64,000 nucleotides of DNA, from positions 32,913,115 to 32,977,114 of the forward strand of contig JBANSL010000012.1 of assembly GCA_037127255.1 (NCBI GenBank). Direction: 5' to 3'. This DNA comes from Persicaria tinctoria. Taxonomy: Eukaryota; Streptophyta; Magnoliopsida; Caryophyllales; Polygonaceae. Each line of letters starts with the position of its first letter. Within the stretch, counting starts at the first letter, position 1. The notes under the pieces are model-generated. The model saw nothing but the letters and a program-made list of their open reading frames with translations. It did not search any database and had not been told where the DNA came from. Position numbers and translations under genes: made by a program. Shown one piece after another: positions 50,399-61,885 of the stretch.

Positions 50399-50464
50399 GC
50401 GGGATTCTGAACTCGAACCTTTATGCATGGGCACATCACTATACCATTTTTTGAGCTAATAGGC
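50399..50464 (-). other. Degenerate tRNA-like structure
   Basis: The minus strand begins GCCTATTAGCTCAA, like the copy at 49749, and has AAGGTTCGAGTTC as a weak B box. It lies inverted relative to the first copy, on the other side of the 21-nt array. Confidence 0.4.
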
Positions 50465-50819
50465 TTTTAATGGCACATGTTGCATTAAAGAAAATTTTTG
50501 GTATGACACATTATGAAAATGCACATTTATAAATAATAACATTTATTGTATTATTTGTTCACTTTATATTTTGTAATCTCATCTTTTTCCCTTTTTAAAA
50601 TAAAGACAAAAAGTGTGATGTAACATTCTTGTTGTATTTTTTTAATACTATAGTTGCACCTAACAATATTATTTCAAATAAAAATTACGGGCTAAAATAT
50701 GTAATTTTCATAATTGAAATAAGGGCAATATTCGTAAGAATGGAAAGTTTGGGGGGGGGGGCGTGTGAAATTTATCCCATAATTAGGGTCATTTAACTAT
50801 TTTCTCATTTACTAATAAA

Positions 50820-50924
50820 ATTAGGCCCATTTACACCAAAATTAGGCCCATTTACATCCAAATTAGACTATTTTCACTTTAAGAGGGATTTTCATCTTAA
50901 GCCACATTTTCATTTGAACCTTTA

Positions 50925-50930
<6 letters not shown>
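50820..50930. mobile_element. Right terminus of a second element of the 25.7-31.5 kb TIR family
   Basis: On the minus strand: TAGGTAAAGGTTCAAATGAA then AATGTGGCTTAAGATGAAAA, closely matching the left end at 25720. Together with the array and tRNA-like structures this defines a second copy; its left end was not found. Confidence 0.7.

Positions 50931-51004
<74 letters not shown>
50927..51004. repeat. (TA)n microsatellite
   Basis: About 75 bp of pure TA repeat between the TIR family terminus and the Gypsy-like LTR element. Confidence 0.97.
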
Positions 51005-51006
<2 letters not shown>

Positions 51007-51016
51007 CTTTGGCCTT

Positions 51017-51650
51017 TGAAGATGCCCGAAATATAAAATGATATTCCCAAATATCATAAATAGAACCTTATAAACATGAAAAGTGGGCGAATGCCGGTCA
51101 ATATAGAAACTCATGACGTACGCGGACGATAAACCGTCTACGAATCTCACAAGCAAGGCATGTGACACTTGGCATCCATGCCTCCCTCCCATATGTCACA
51201 AGGCATGTGACACTTGGCATCCATGCCTCCCTCCCATATGTCACAAGGCATGTGACACTTGACATCCATGCCTCCCTCCCACATGTCACGAGGCAAGTGA
51301 CACTTGGCGACGAGTTAACTTGCATGAAGGTGTGCTTGTACTATAAATAAGAAGGTGTAGCATAATTTGAAGGGGTCGGAAACTGGAATCTCAGAAGGCT
51401 TAGGCCGGATTCCCTGGCCATGAGCCCCCCTTTTTCAAGCGGGATTAGTCTCGGCTAGACCGACGTTCGATGGAGCCCCACCGGGAGGACGGTTGTCCGC
51501 GGGTGGCTTGAGCTCGGATCGGCACAGGTTCGGGTACGCCGACGGTAATTTTGTCGCGCGTCTCAGGTAAGCCCGATCGTCTGAGCTCGCCAGCGTGCAA
51601 CTTGATCCCGGAATCCGCCGACAAGGGATTCTTCAAAATGGGTTTCGTCA
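51017..51650 (+). repeat. 5' LTR
   Basis: 634 bp, with a TATA-like box (ACTATAAATAAG, about 51340) and three or four copies of a 47 bp repeat (ACATGTCA/ATATGTCA-type, CACTTGGCATCCATGCCTCC) at 51158-51310. Confidence 0.9.
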
Positions 51651-51670
51651 TTGGCGTCGTTTGTGGGAAC
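51651..51670 (+). promoter_or_regulatory. Primer-binding site
   Basis: TTGGCGTCGTTTGTGGGAAC begins right after the LTR end and matches the position and style of plant Gypsy primer-binding sites. Confidence 0.65.
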
Positions 51671-52199
51671 ACTCTCACGCTAAGAGGTAACAAACAATCC
51701 ATTTAAACTCCGATCGGTTGGGAATTTCTCTCTTAATTCCGTTTGCGATCGATTGACTTAGTAAGGTTTCAATTGGAGATATGTGTGTTTTTATGTTGGT
51801 GCATGCTTATTCATCTTTGTTTCCAAACTTCAAGTTGTAATGGTGGAAACAAAGCCTGATATTGATTATACCTTCACAACGATCTAAAGATTTACTTTCA
51901 AGGCTGACTTGCATGTTGTTCCGTTTGTATATGTACAATTTTCGTAAAGAAGTCGGCCACATTATAAGTATAAATTTATGACTTCTATATACAATTAGGC
52001 ATATAGTAGTTTGTCATTGGATCATGCATTGATAATACAGTTTGCGATGTGAATGACATGATCTGAGGCATACGTAAATATGTGTTCATATGTCGGCCGC
52101 GATGAGTGTGTTCATATGTTGGTGCATGCATATTCATCCTTATTTTCAGGCTTAGATTGTAATGGTAGAATCGAGCCCATCCGGTAAATTGCACACATC
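51671..52199 (+). other. Internal leader of the Gypsy-like element
   Basis: AT-rich untranslated-type sequence. TTCATATGT, TGGTGCATGC and TTATTCATC recur at about 51790 and 52110. No frame. Confidence 0.5.
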
Positions 52200-52204
52200 A
52201 TGTA

Positions 52205-53290
52205 TTTTATTAAGTCCCAGGACGCAGAAGCTTGCTCCGCGTCGGGCATCCGGTGGACGCATGGAGTTCCCGGACTACACTTTAAGTACCAGGACGCAGG
52301 AGCTTGCTCCGCGTCGGGCATCCGGTGGACGCATTGAGCTCCCAGACTACACTTTAAGTCCTAGGACGCAGGAGCTTGCTCCGCGTCGGGCATCCGGTGG
52401 ACGCATGGAGCTCCCGGACTACACTTTAAGTCCCAGGACGCAGGAGCTTGCTCCGCGTCGGGCATCCGGTGGACGCATGGAGCTCCCGGACTACACTTTA
52501 AGTCCCAGGACGCAGGAGCTTGCTCCGCGTCGGGCATCCGGTGGACGCATTGATCTCCCGGACTACACTTTAAGTCCCAGGACGCAGGAGCTTGCTCCGC
52601 GTCGGGCATCCGGTGGACGCATGGTGCTCCCGGACTACACTTTAAGTCCCAGGACGCAGGAGCTTGCTCCGCGTCGGGCATCCGGTGGACGCATGGAGCT
52701 CCCGGACTACACTTTAAGTCCCAGGACGCAGGAGCTTGCTCCACGTCGGGCATCCGGTGGACGCATAGAGCTCCCGGACTACACTTTAAGTCCCAGGACG
52801 CAGGAGCTTGCTCCGCGTCGGGCATCCGGTGGACGCATGGAGCTCCCGGACTACACTTTAAGTCCAAGGACGCAGGAGCTTGCTCCGCGTCGGGCATCCG
52901 GTGGACGCATGGAGCTCTCAGACTACACTTTAAGTCCCAGGACGCAGGAGCTTGCTCCGCGTCGGGCATCCGGTGGACGCATGGAGCTCTTGGACTACAC
53001 TTTAAGTCCCAGGACGCAGGAGCTTGCTCCGCGTCGGGCATCCGGTGGACGCATGGAGCTCCCGGACTACACTTTAAGTCCCAGGACGCAGGAGCTTGCT
53101 CCGCGTCGGGCATCCGGTGGACGCATGAAGATCCCGGACTACACTTTAAGTCACAGGACGCGGGAGCTTGCTCCGCGTCGGGCATCTGGTGGACGCATTG
53201 AGCTCCCGGACTACACTTTTAGTCCCAGGACGCTGGAGCTTGCTCCGCGACGGGCATCTGGTTGACGCATTGAGCTCCCGGACTATACTT
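52205..53290. repeat. 72 bp satellite array, about 15 copies
   Basis: The unit is GGACGCAGGAGCTTGCTCCG, CGTCGGGCATCCGGTGGACG, CATGGAGCTCCCGGACTACA, CTTTAAGTCCCA. Copies are nearly identical in the middle and drift at the right. 72 bp is 24 codons, so both strands stay open: a 367-residue plus-strand frame (repeat DYTLSPRTQELAPRRASGGR) and a 274-residue minus-strand frame. Confidence 0.95.
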
Positions 53291-54030
53291 TGTCTTTAAG
53301 TCCCAGGACGCAGGATCTTGCTCCGCGTCGGGCATCCGGTCGTAGGGCAAGCCTCCCGGATCAGATATTTTATTAAGCCCCTTAACGCGTGATCTCGCTC
53401 CGCGTCGGGCATCCGGTCGTAGAGCTAGCCTCCCGGATCAGATATTTTATTAAGCCCCTTAAACGCGTGATCTCGCTCCGCGTCGGGCATCCGGTCGTAG
53501 AGCAAGCCTCCCGGATCAGATATTTTATTAAGCTCCTTAACGCGTGATCTCGCTCCGCGTCGGGCATCCGGTCGTAGAGCAAGCCTCCCGGATCAGATAT
53601 TTTATTAAGCCCCTTAACGCGTGATCTCGCTCCGCGTCGGGCATCCGGTCGTAGAGCAAGCCTCCCGGATCAGAAATTTTATTAAGCCCCTTAACGCGTG
53701 ATCTCGCTCCGCGTCGGGCATCCGGTCGTAGAGCAAGCCTCCCGGATCAGATATATTATTAAGCCCCTTAACGCGTGATCTCGCTCCGCGTCGGGCATCC
53801 GGTCGTAGAGCAAGGCTCCCGGATCAGATATTTTATTAAGCCCCTTAACGCGTGATCTCGCTCCGCGTCGGGCATCTGGTCGTAGAGCTAGCCTCCCGGA
53901 TCAGATATTCTATTAAGCCCCTTAACGCGTGATCTCGCTCCGCGTCGGGCATCCGGTCGTAGAGAAAGCCTCCTGGATCAGATATTTTATTAAGCCCCTT
54001 AACGCGTGATATCGCTCCGCGTCGGGCATC
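53291..54030. repeat. 77 bp satellite array, about nine copies
   Basis: The unit GTCGTAGAGCAAGCCTCCCG, GATCAGATATTTTATTAAGC, CCCTTAACGCGTGATCTCGC ends in TCCGCGTCGGGCATCCG, a core shared with the preceding 72 bp array. Confidence 0.93.
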
Positions 54031-54033
54031 CAA

Positions 54034-54106
54034 TCGTCTGAGCTCGCCAGCGTGCAACTTGATCCCAGAATCCGCCGACAAGGGATTCTTCAAAAACGGG
54101 TTTCGT
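54034..54106 (+). repeat. Stray copy of the LTR 3' end between satellite arrays
   Basis: ATCGTCTGAGCTCGCCAGCG, TGCAACTTGATCCCAGAATC, CGACAAGGGATTC and GGGTTTCGTCA equal the last 75 bp of the LTRs (51576-51650 and 56079-56153), followed by CTGGCATCCGG. An LTR end has been copied into the array. Confidence 0.9.
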
Positions 54107-54430
54107 CACTGGCATCCGGTCGTAGCATGAGCCTCCCGGATCGAATATTATATAAGTCCTAGGACGCTGGAGCTTGCTCCGCGTCGGGCATCCGGTCGTA
54201 GCATGAGCCTCCCGGATCGAATATTATATAAGTCCCAGTACGCTGGAGCTTGCTCCACGTCGGGCATCTGGTCGTAGCATGAGCCTCCCGGATCGAATAT
54301 TATATAAGTCCCAGGACGCTGGAGCTTGCTCCGCATCGGGCATCCGGTCGTAGCATGACCCTCCCGGATCGAATATTATATAGGTCCCAGGACGATGGAG
54401 CTTGATCCGCGACGGGCATCTGGTCATAGA
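54107..54430. repeat. 76 bp satellite array, four copies
   Basis: The unit GCATCCGGTCGTAGCATGAG, CCTCCCGGATCGAATATTAT, ATAAGTCCCAGGACGCTGGA mixes features of the 77 bp and 72 bp units. Confidence 0.9.
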
Positions 54431-54449
54431 ACTTGTCTCCCAGATAGGA

Positions 54450-55390
54450 AATATAAACGAAGTCCCTCTCGAGTGACAGAGGGCCTCCGCAGGTAGCTTT
54501 ATAAGCTCGCGGAGATAACTCTTAAACGAGTATAAACGAAGTCCCTCTCAAGTCACAGAGGGCCTCTGCTGGTAGCTTTGTAAGCTCGCGGAGATAACTC
54601 TTAAACGAGTATAAACGAAGTCCCTCTCAAATGACAGAGGGCCTCCGCTGGTAGCTTTGAAAGCTCGCGGAGATAACTCTTAAACGAGTATAAACGAAGT
54701 CCCTCTCTAGTGATAGAGGGCCTCCGCTGGTAGCTTTGTAAGCTCGCGGAGATAACTCTTAAACGAGTATAAATGAAGTCCCTCTCAAGTGACAGAGGGC
54801 CTCCGCTGGTAGCTTTGTAATCTCGCGGAGATAACTCTTAAACGAATATAAACGAAGTCCCTCTCAAGTGACAGAGGGCCTCCGCTGGTAGCTTTGAAAG
54901 CTCGCGGAGATAACTCTTAAACGAGTATAAACGAAGTCCCTTTCTAGTGATAGAGGGCCTCCGCAGGTAGCTTTGTAAGCTCGCGGAGATAACTCTTAAA
55001 CGAGTATAAACGAAGTCCCTCTCAAGTGACAGAGGGCCTCCGCTGGTAGCTTTGAAAGCTCGCGGAGATAACTCTTAAACGAGTATAAACGAAGTCCCTC
55101 TCTAGTGATAGAGGGCCTCCGCTGGTAGCTTTGTAAGCTCGCGGATATAACTCTTAAACGAGTATAAACGAAGTCCCTCTCAAGTGACAGAGGGCCTCCG
55201 CTAGTAGCATTGAAAGCTCGCGGAGATAACTCTTAAACGAGTATAAACGAAGTCCCTCTCTAGTGATAGAGGGCCTCCGCTGGTAGCTTTGAAAGCTCGC
55301 GGAGATAACTCTTAAACGAGTATAACTTAAGTCCCTCTCGAGTGACAGAGGGCCTCCGTTGGTAACTTTGTAAGATCACGGAAATAAAAC
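54450..55390. repeat. 78 bp satellite array, about 12 copies
   Basis: The unit AACGAAGTCCCTCTCAAGTG, ACAGAGGGCCTCCGCTGGTA, GCTTTGTAAGCTCGCGGAGA, TAACTCTTAAACGAGTAT. Each copy holds three possible stems: CCCTCT/AGAGGG, CTCCGC/GCGGAG, and CTCTTAAACGAG. Alternating units (CAAGTGACAG, then TAGTGATAG) suggest a dimeric higher-order repeat over part of the array. Confidence 0.93.
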
Positions 55391-55493
55391 TAAGCCCCTC
55401 TCGAACGGGGAATATGAATGAGAAACGCGTGCATATGATGCATCATTATCGAACCCCAGTTTAGTCGCGACTTAACTGAAATTCGAGGAGCTG

Positions 55494-56153
55494 TGATGAT
55501 GCCCGAAATATAAAATGATATTCACAAATATCATAAATAAATAAGGTTCCCCGCTATATAAATAGAACCTTATAAACATGAAAAGTGGGCGAATGCCGGT
55601 CAATATAGAAACTCATGACATACGCGGATGATAAACCGTCTACGACTCTGACAAGCAAGGCATGTGACACTTGGCATCCATGCCTCCCTCCCATATGTCA
55701 CAAGGCATGTGACACTTGGCATCCATGCCTCCCTCCCATATGTCACAAGGCATTTGACACTTGGCATCCATGCCTCCCTCCCACATGTCACGAGGCAAGT
55801 GACACTTGGCGACGAGTTAACTTGCATGAAGGTGTGCTTGTACTATAAATAAGAAGGTGTAGCATAATTTGAAGGGGTCGGAAACTGGAATCTCAGAAGG
55901 CTTAGGCCGGATTCCCTGGCCATGAGCCCCCCTTTTTCAAGCGGGATTAGTCTCGGCTAGACCGACGTTCGATGGAGCCCCACCGGGAGGACGGTTGTCC
56001 GCGGGTAGCTTGAGCTCGGATCGGCACAGGTTCGGGTACGCCGACGGTAATTTTGTCGCGCGTCTCAGGTAAGCCCGATCGTCTGAGCTCGCCAGCGTGC
56101 AACTTGATCCCGGAATCCGCCGACAAGGGATTCTTCAAAAACGGGTTTCGTCA
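55494..56153 (+). repeat. 3' LTR
   Basis: 660 bp, very close to the 5' LTR, with the same TATA-like box and 47 bp repeats, plus a 26 bp segment missing from the 5' copy. Confidence 0.9.
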
Positions 56154-56158
56154 GCCAT

Positions 56159-56400
56159 CCAAAAGTGGAAGCCAAATTTGACATTTATTTTGGAATTAGG
56201 CCAACTTCAAAAAGGCTAAAACGGATTTTGGCCTAAGGTGAGAGTAAAATTTGGCCAAAACCCATATTTTGGCTTACTATGGGAGTTGCCCTAAGGCTCT
56301 TGATTTATGGCCTTGCGGTAGTTAAGAGGTTTATTTTTTTTTAAATCACAAATTTTAACTATTTTAATTTTAAAAAATTGCTTTCATTTTGTTTAGTTCA
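56159..56400. mobile_element. Possible right end of the large TIR element
   Basis: AAGGCTCTT and several GGCCAAA words; see the left end at 48412. Could instead be a solo fragment. Confidence 0.3.
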
Positions 56401-58606
56401 AAGGTAGACACTTAGGCCATTACAATATTGGGGGAGGGGGGATTCGAACTCGTGACCTATTGGTCGGCCGCGGCTTAGGACTTGGTCAACCTTTCACATC
56501 TCAGCGTTGATCACGGGCGCGGCTTCTAGGCCGCATGCGCGGATCACTTGTTCACAGCATTCTTCCAATCTTCTCCTTAGCTCTTTGCTCGACTCTTGTG
56601 ATCCCACTGTTACACTTCATGCCTCTCCCATCCAAGTTTCTCATATCTGAAATTAACCACAAATATGTGTAGATTCCGCTTCCATAACCACAATAATCAA
56701 ACTCACAAATTAATACTAACGAGGACATTATTTACACCTAAACTATGCTAGATAGGTCCTATAACACCTATATGAATGCATGCTATCAAATTCCCCCACA
56801 CTTAAACCTTTGCTTGTCCTCAAGCAATGAAAACAACATCATATCACCCCATAGACAAACCCTTCACGCATCCACCCCAACTGTTCCTTTAGAAATGAAA
56901 GGGAAGTAAACATCATAAATTGACAACATCATTGCACATATTTTGTAACCAATAAACTCAAGCAAACATGTCAATTCTGCACCTCACTAGGTATGTGTTT
57001 CACTCTCACTCATGTTTAGGGTTAACAATTTTACGATCAAAACTCAATCTTTGAAAGCTTATCTACAAGAGACTTGCACCAGTGTTCTAATTCTCCACGG
57101 CTGGTGACTCCACACAACAAAAATCATGAGGTCTTTCAATCAGGTTGTAATGGGGCCAAGGTAGAAAACATAAGGTATGGACATTTTTAGGCCATGTGGT
57201 GCTCATAATCCGGGAACTAAGGAAATCACCAAATTGCACACCACTACTCATCAACTCATACCATATCTCTACCATGTCATACAATCCCAATCTCAAGCAT
57301 ACAACTCTACAAGCATACTCAACTCTTTCCGTTATTTTTTTTTCCTTTTTTTTCTTGCTATATTAATTGATTTTCCTTGACTTTTACCCATAAGTGAATT
57401 TTATCCTCCTTAGGTCCAAGTAATAAGCACTAGTAAGAAACAACTAAACGTATCATAAACATACCTCAAATCACATCATCCATCACTGGAACCATCATCC
57501 ACAATATAGATATTCACCAACTATTCCTAAATTCCCGGATGGGGTCAGGCTATAATTGGACATGGATAAATTTTGTGGAGCTACAACAGAATAGGAAATC
57601 AAGCTCAAATGGGCTTCAAGCAATGGATAATATGTAAGGTGGGAATGAGTCAAATAGGGCTAATAAAGGTGCCTCAATCATGTGTTAGCCATGCGCAGAA
57701 ATAATAAAATGCAGCCTTGAAAAATATATCTAAATGCAAGTCAAAGAGGAAGCAATCAAAGAGAGTACACTCAACAAACAAGAGGACACATTATAGATTG
57801 TCCTAAAATAGGCCAAAATAGTCTCACGAGGTAATTTGTACAGAATCTCAATGTCACCCAAATCCAAGAGTCATATATGCTCAATCATCAATAAACCATG
57901 CTCACTAAAATATGAAAGTACTAAATCAAAGCTTCAACAATCCAAGTGAGTCATGGGGCATCATAAATCACAAATAAAATATAGAGGACAAGCGATCTTT
58001 CATGTGGGAAAATAAGACCTAAACTTAACTAATGCATGATTTTTTTTATACTATGAAATAAACATGCAATGAAATAATATGAAATAAACATGCAACGAAA
58101 ATAAACATGTTATCTAATGCAATTTAAAACCTAAATCCTAGCTAATAACCTCCCCACACTTAAGTCTTTCATTGTCCTCAATGAAGATAAAGACAAATAC
58201 AAGAATTAGCATGAAAGAGGAAAAGAAAAGGAAAACTCACAATGAAACTCATGGCGGTGGCGGGAAAAGCATAAACTACAACACAACTAAGGCACATTCG
58301 GCAGTTGCTGCAGGGGAAGGGCCGCGGGCGCGATAGGTAGGCAGCGGGCGCAGCTCCGTATGTATGCCAACCTTTCCTGATATTCTGAAGGCCGCGGGCG
58401 CGGTTCTTGGGCCGCGGACACGGCTCATTGTCCTTGCGTTCTTCTCTTACTTATTCTGAAATGTTAGTGTCTTGCCGAAAACACCCAAACTACCTACTAA
58501 TAAATAAATATTGCAATAAAAGCAAATTATGAATAAACCTACTTACCTCGGGTTGCCTCCCGAGCAGCGCCTTTGTTTTATGTCATTGGCTCGACTTATT
58601 CAAAGC
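56401..58606 (-). other. Non-coding part of a decayed Gypsy element
   Basis: CCCCCACACTTAAAC, CTTTGCTTGTCCTCAAGCAA (56793-56822), CCCCACACTTAAGTC (58152) and GGGTTGCCTCCCGAGCAGCG (58549-58568) are words I associate with the regions beside Athila/Tat-like Gypsy pol genes. No intact frame. A B-box-like GAGTTCGAATCCC lies on the minus strand at about 56440-56455. Confidence 0.45.
58315..58430. repeat. GC-rich double-box cassettes
   Basis: GGGCCGCGGGCGCGA...GGCAGCGGGCGCAGC (58318-58355) and GGCCGCGGGCGCGGTT...GGGCCGCGGACACGGCTC (58390-58426): two GC boxes of 14-16 bp separated by 5-7 bp, set in AT-rich DNA. Further pairs at about 56463-56545, 59630-59671 and 59699-59735. Confidence 0.8.
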
Positions 58607-60592
58607 TCAAATCTCAGGGTCTGGTTCCTTGAGAACCAACTTTTTAACTACATCCTTGTTATCCCTTCCAAGGTGGCCTACATTCCCTTTCATAAATGAA
58701 TCATGTATACCAAATAGACATTTGTCACTATGCGAGGTTAGCGTTAAAAGCTTAGGATTAGGTGACTGGGTGGACTTCCCAAAACAACCGTCTCTCTTCC
58801 CTGCATTTCCTTGTGTGTTAGCGTACAAGCTACAATCTTTAGGAACATCCTGAAACAATGACTCAATAACTCAATAACATCTGACAAACATAACGAATGA
58901 ACATCAGAAGTTTGCTTAATAACATCATCAATATTGTATGTCACTTTCTCCCCATCAAACTCCATTGTTAGAGAGACATCATAAACATCAATCTTAGTCA
59001 TAGAAGTTTTAAGAAATGGTCTACCTAACAAAATAGGGACCACAACATTGTCACATTTCATATCTAGAGCAAAGAAATCTGCAGGAAATATAAGCTCGTT
59101 GAGTTTAACCAAAACATCTTTAACTACCCCTCTTGGCTCACAGTGGAACAGTCAGCCAATTGAATAAGTGTCGTAGTGTCCTGCAATGGTCCTAATCCCA
59201 AAGAATTGTACAAGTAATAAGGCAAAACATTAATAGATGCACCTAAATCAAGCATAGCCCTATCAAATTTTAATGCACCTATCTCACATGGAATACTAAA
59301 TATGGCTGGATCACCACACTTGTAAGGAATTCTTCGTTGCAAAATAGCATACACGTTTGCACTTACCTTCACCTTCTTCTTTGCCTTTTATTTCTGTTTC
59401 CTCTTTATCGTACAAATTCCTTTTAGAAACTTAGCATAACGAGGAATAGACTTAATCAATTTGAGCGAAGGGATGTTTACCTCACACATACTGAAAGTGT
59501 CGAAGAGTTCTTTGTCATTCTTAGGTTTCCTTGTCTCACTTAATGCCTCGGGGAAGGGAGGAATGGGCTTGCTCGAGCTGAGTGGTGGAAAATCTAGATG
59601 AACATAATTGTCCTGTGTGCCAGCAAATGGGCCGCGGGCGCGGTTGAGGGGCCGCGAGGGCGGCTCAACGGAGTTGTCAACTTCTGCCTCTCTGTCATGA
59701 CCGCAGGCGCGGCTAAGAGGCCGCGGGCGCGGTCATTTGCCTGCAGATCTTCATCTTCTTCTTCCTGCGTACCCATGTGCCCTTCTTCATTATCTTGTGT
59801 TGTGCCAATAAGCTCCTTACCACTCCTCAATGTCATTGTGCTCACGTTCTTCTTTGGATTAACCACTGTTTGAGATGGTAGGTTGCCCGAATCACGTGCC
59901 TGGAGTTTGCTCATCGTTTGAGCCAATTAGCTCACTTGTTTCTCTAAGGTCTTGCTATGCTCAGCCTGCAACATAACCGTCTGCATGAGTTGCTTATTTT
60001 GCTCAACTAGCGCCTTTAATGGATCATCCGGTGTTGTGTTGCCTTGTGGGGGGTCCCTTTGCCTGTCAATGCTGTCATATTGCTATTGGGGTCTAAAATG
60101 GGGCCCTCCTTGTTGGTTGAGCGGGGGTTGTTGGTTCACATAACCATAGCCCTGTTGGTAGCCTGCATTATAATTATTAGCATTGAAATTATTAGAATTA
60201 GCATAATTACCAAACCTGGGTCTTTGTGGCACAAAACCTCCCACGACATTCAACTCAACACTTGGCTCTTGCAGAATTGGGCATGTGTCTGTAGGATGAT
60301 ATGGATCCGCGCCAATTCCACTTGCCTTAAGTTGCTATGGAGTTCCATGTAGCACACACCTTTTCATCATCTCCTTCAACTCCGCAACATCGCTATGTAA
60401 GGCGGAAGTTGATGAGTCAACTGCAAGCACCCCTCGAGCGTGTAGTCCCTTGCTGAATTGTCTAGAGCCCTCAACAAGCTCTGAAAACACCTCCCAAGCA
60501 GCAGTGGGTGTTTTGTTTAGGTTATTTTGTAACCCTTTTGGGACGTCTATTAAAGGGGTTTTTAGGAGAATTATTATTAACTGTTTTAGCAA
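58607..60592 (-). pseudogene. Gypsy gag-protease pseudogene
   Basis: Read on the minus strand: gag C-terminal part (AAWEVFSELVEGSRQFSKGL, VDSSTSALHSDVAELKEMMK at 60335-60592; DTCPILQEPSVELNVVGGF; YQQGYGYVNQQPPLNQQGG), then TMSKLQARDSGNLPSQTV and TLRSGKEL, then protease (FDRAMLDLGASINVLPYYLY at about 59200-59260 with the active-site D-L-G-A-S; FALDMKCDN, PILLGRPFLKTSMTKIDVYD at 58960-59050). This order is typical of Athila-like Gypsy elements. Breaks: stop codons around 60350, 60080 and 59930, and a frame change between 59124 and 59112. RT and integrase are not present. Confidence 0.85.
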
Positions 60593-61580
60593 TTGAAGAA
60601 CCCTAGAGGAGAGCTTTTGTGCTATGGCGAACTAAACTCCTCTTTCGTTTGATTAATTAGTTTGAAGCTTTCGATTTGATATTCCGTGAGATATTCTCTA
60701 CTCTATTTACTTTTGAGTAACCTTTATCTTCCATTGCCATTGCTTATGATTAAGTTTGTGTTCTATTGGATTGGCCACCTAATTGAATTTAATCTATCAC
60801 TAGATCTATAGGGACGCTAGTCGAAGAACTTAGATCGTAGTAGCAACTTGTGATCATCTAGGGCTAGTTGACTTGCTTGATTGCATGAAGATAAAGATAC
60901 AATTGGTTTATTGCTAGTTGCTTTATTTCAATTATTCCTATTGAATTACCTTGGTGCGCATTGCTATTGTTGAACTAAATCTGGATAGTTTCTAGATTAT
61001 TCATCAATAAGGGTGTTTAGAGTCTGGTTGACATATTCACTAATTGCAGGGAAGGAATTGAAAGTTATTGTCAAGGTACAATTGATTTTCACAATAGGCT
61101 GCTCAAGAATAATAGGTTTAGGGAATTTCAAGGATCGGAATCCAAATTGAGAGTGGATACTAATTAATCAAGCGTGTTTCTCACATATTGTTATCAATCA
61201 CCATCGTTGCATCTGATGTCCATGTTTTGTGCCATGTTTTATATTGACTTTTATATCGATTTCTGTATACATTTCATGCATCTGGGTTAGAATAGTATAG
61301 AATCTATGTAGTTTATGCTTATTTTCCAAATTATGGAGTCTACACTAGTTTATGTTTAATTTCGCAGAAATCGGACGCAATTTGGAGCCTAAAGGAAACT
61401 CATGGAGAAACTAAGTATTGTGCAGATGGAGAAAAGACCATATTTCGACATCCATCATTCTGAATCAAGCTTTGATGTCTTTATGAGATTTGTAGCCCTC
61501 GAAAAGAGCTTTCCAACGCATGCTCATATGCGTCAATCCGACGAACGAGGACTCGGGAAAGTGCGTTTCAAGAACTGAGC
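60593..61580. other. Probable Gypsy leader/LTR sequence
   Basis: No frames. GAACCCTAGAGGAGAGC and the TCTATCACTAGATCTATAGG region look like retrotransposon untranslated sequence. I could not define LTR ends. Confidence 0.35.
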
Positions 61581-61589
61581 AGAATGCTG

Positions 61590-61885
61590 AGAGCTGACAC
61601 AGCTACTCGACGTCGACCAGGTTCTACTCGAAGTCGACTACAACTGAAGAAGATTTGATCGAGGACAGAAGAAGAAGACAATCCGAGCACGAGCCGTACT
61701 CGACGTCGACCACACCGTACTCGACGTCAACCACATCTTACTCGAGGTCGACTAGAACTGGGCGGTTATCCGAGCTCGACGAATAGAAGCACTCGACAAG
61801 CTAAAGATTACCAGAAATCGAGTACACCCTACTCGACGTCGACTAGACTTGGTCGAAGTCGACTACCACCTGTGCCCGAAATCGA
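61590..61885. repeat. Double-box cassettes of the CTCGACGTCGAC type
   Basis: Pairs of 14-16 bp boxes such as ACTCGACGTCGACCA and ACTCGAAGTCGACTA, 5-7 bp apart, at about 61606-61644, 61694-61732, 61739-61785 and 61826-61866. Confidence 0.85.

Larger units (their letters stand above)
51017..56153 (+). mobile_element. Gypsy-like LTR element filled with satellite arrays
   Basis: Direct repeats 51017-51650 and 55494-56153 are LTRs: TGAAGATGCCCG or TGATGATGCCCG at the start, TTTCGTCA at the end. After the left LTR comes TTGGCGTCGTTTGTGGGAAC, the primer-binding style common in plant Gypsy elements; before the right LTR is the purine-rich ATTCGAGGAGCTG. Flanks GCCTT and GCCAT could be an imperfect 5-bp duplication. 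The interior is about 500 bp of leader followed by four tandem arrays (52200-55390); there is no gag-pol. The right LTR has 26 bp more (around AATAAGGTTCCCCGC) than the left. It must depend on a partner for mobility. Confidence 0.88.
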
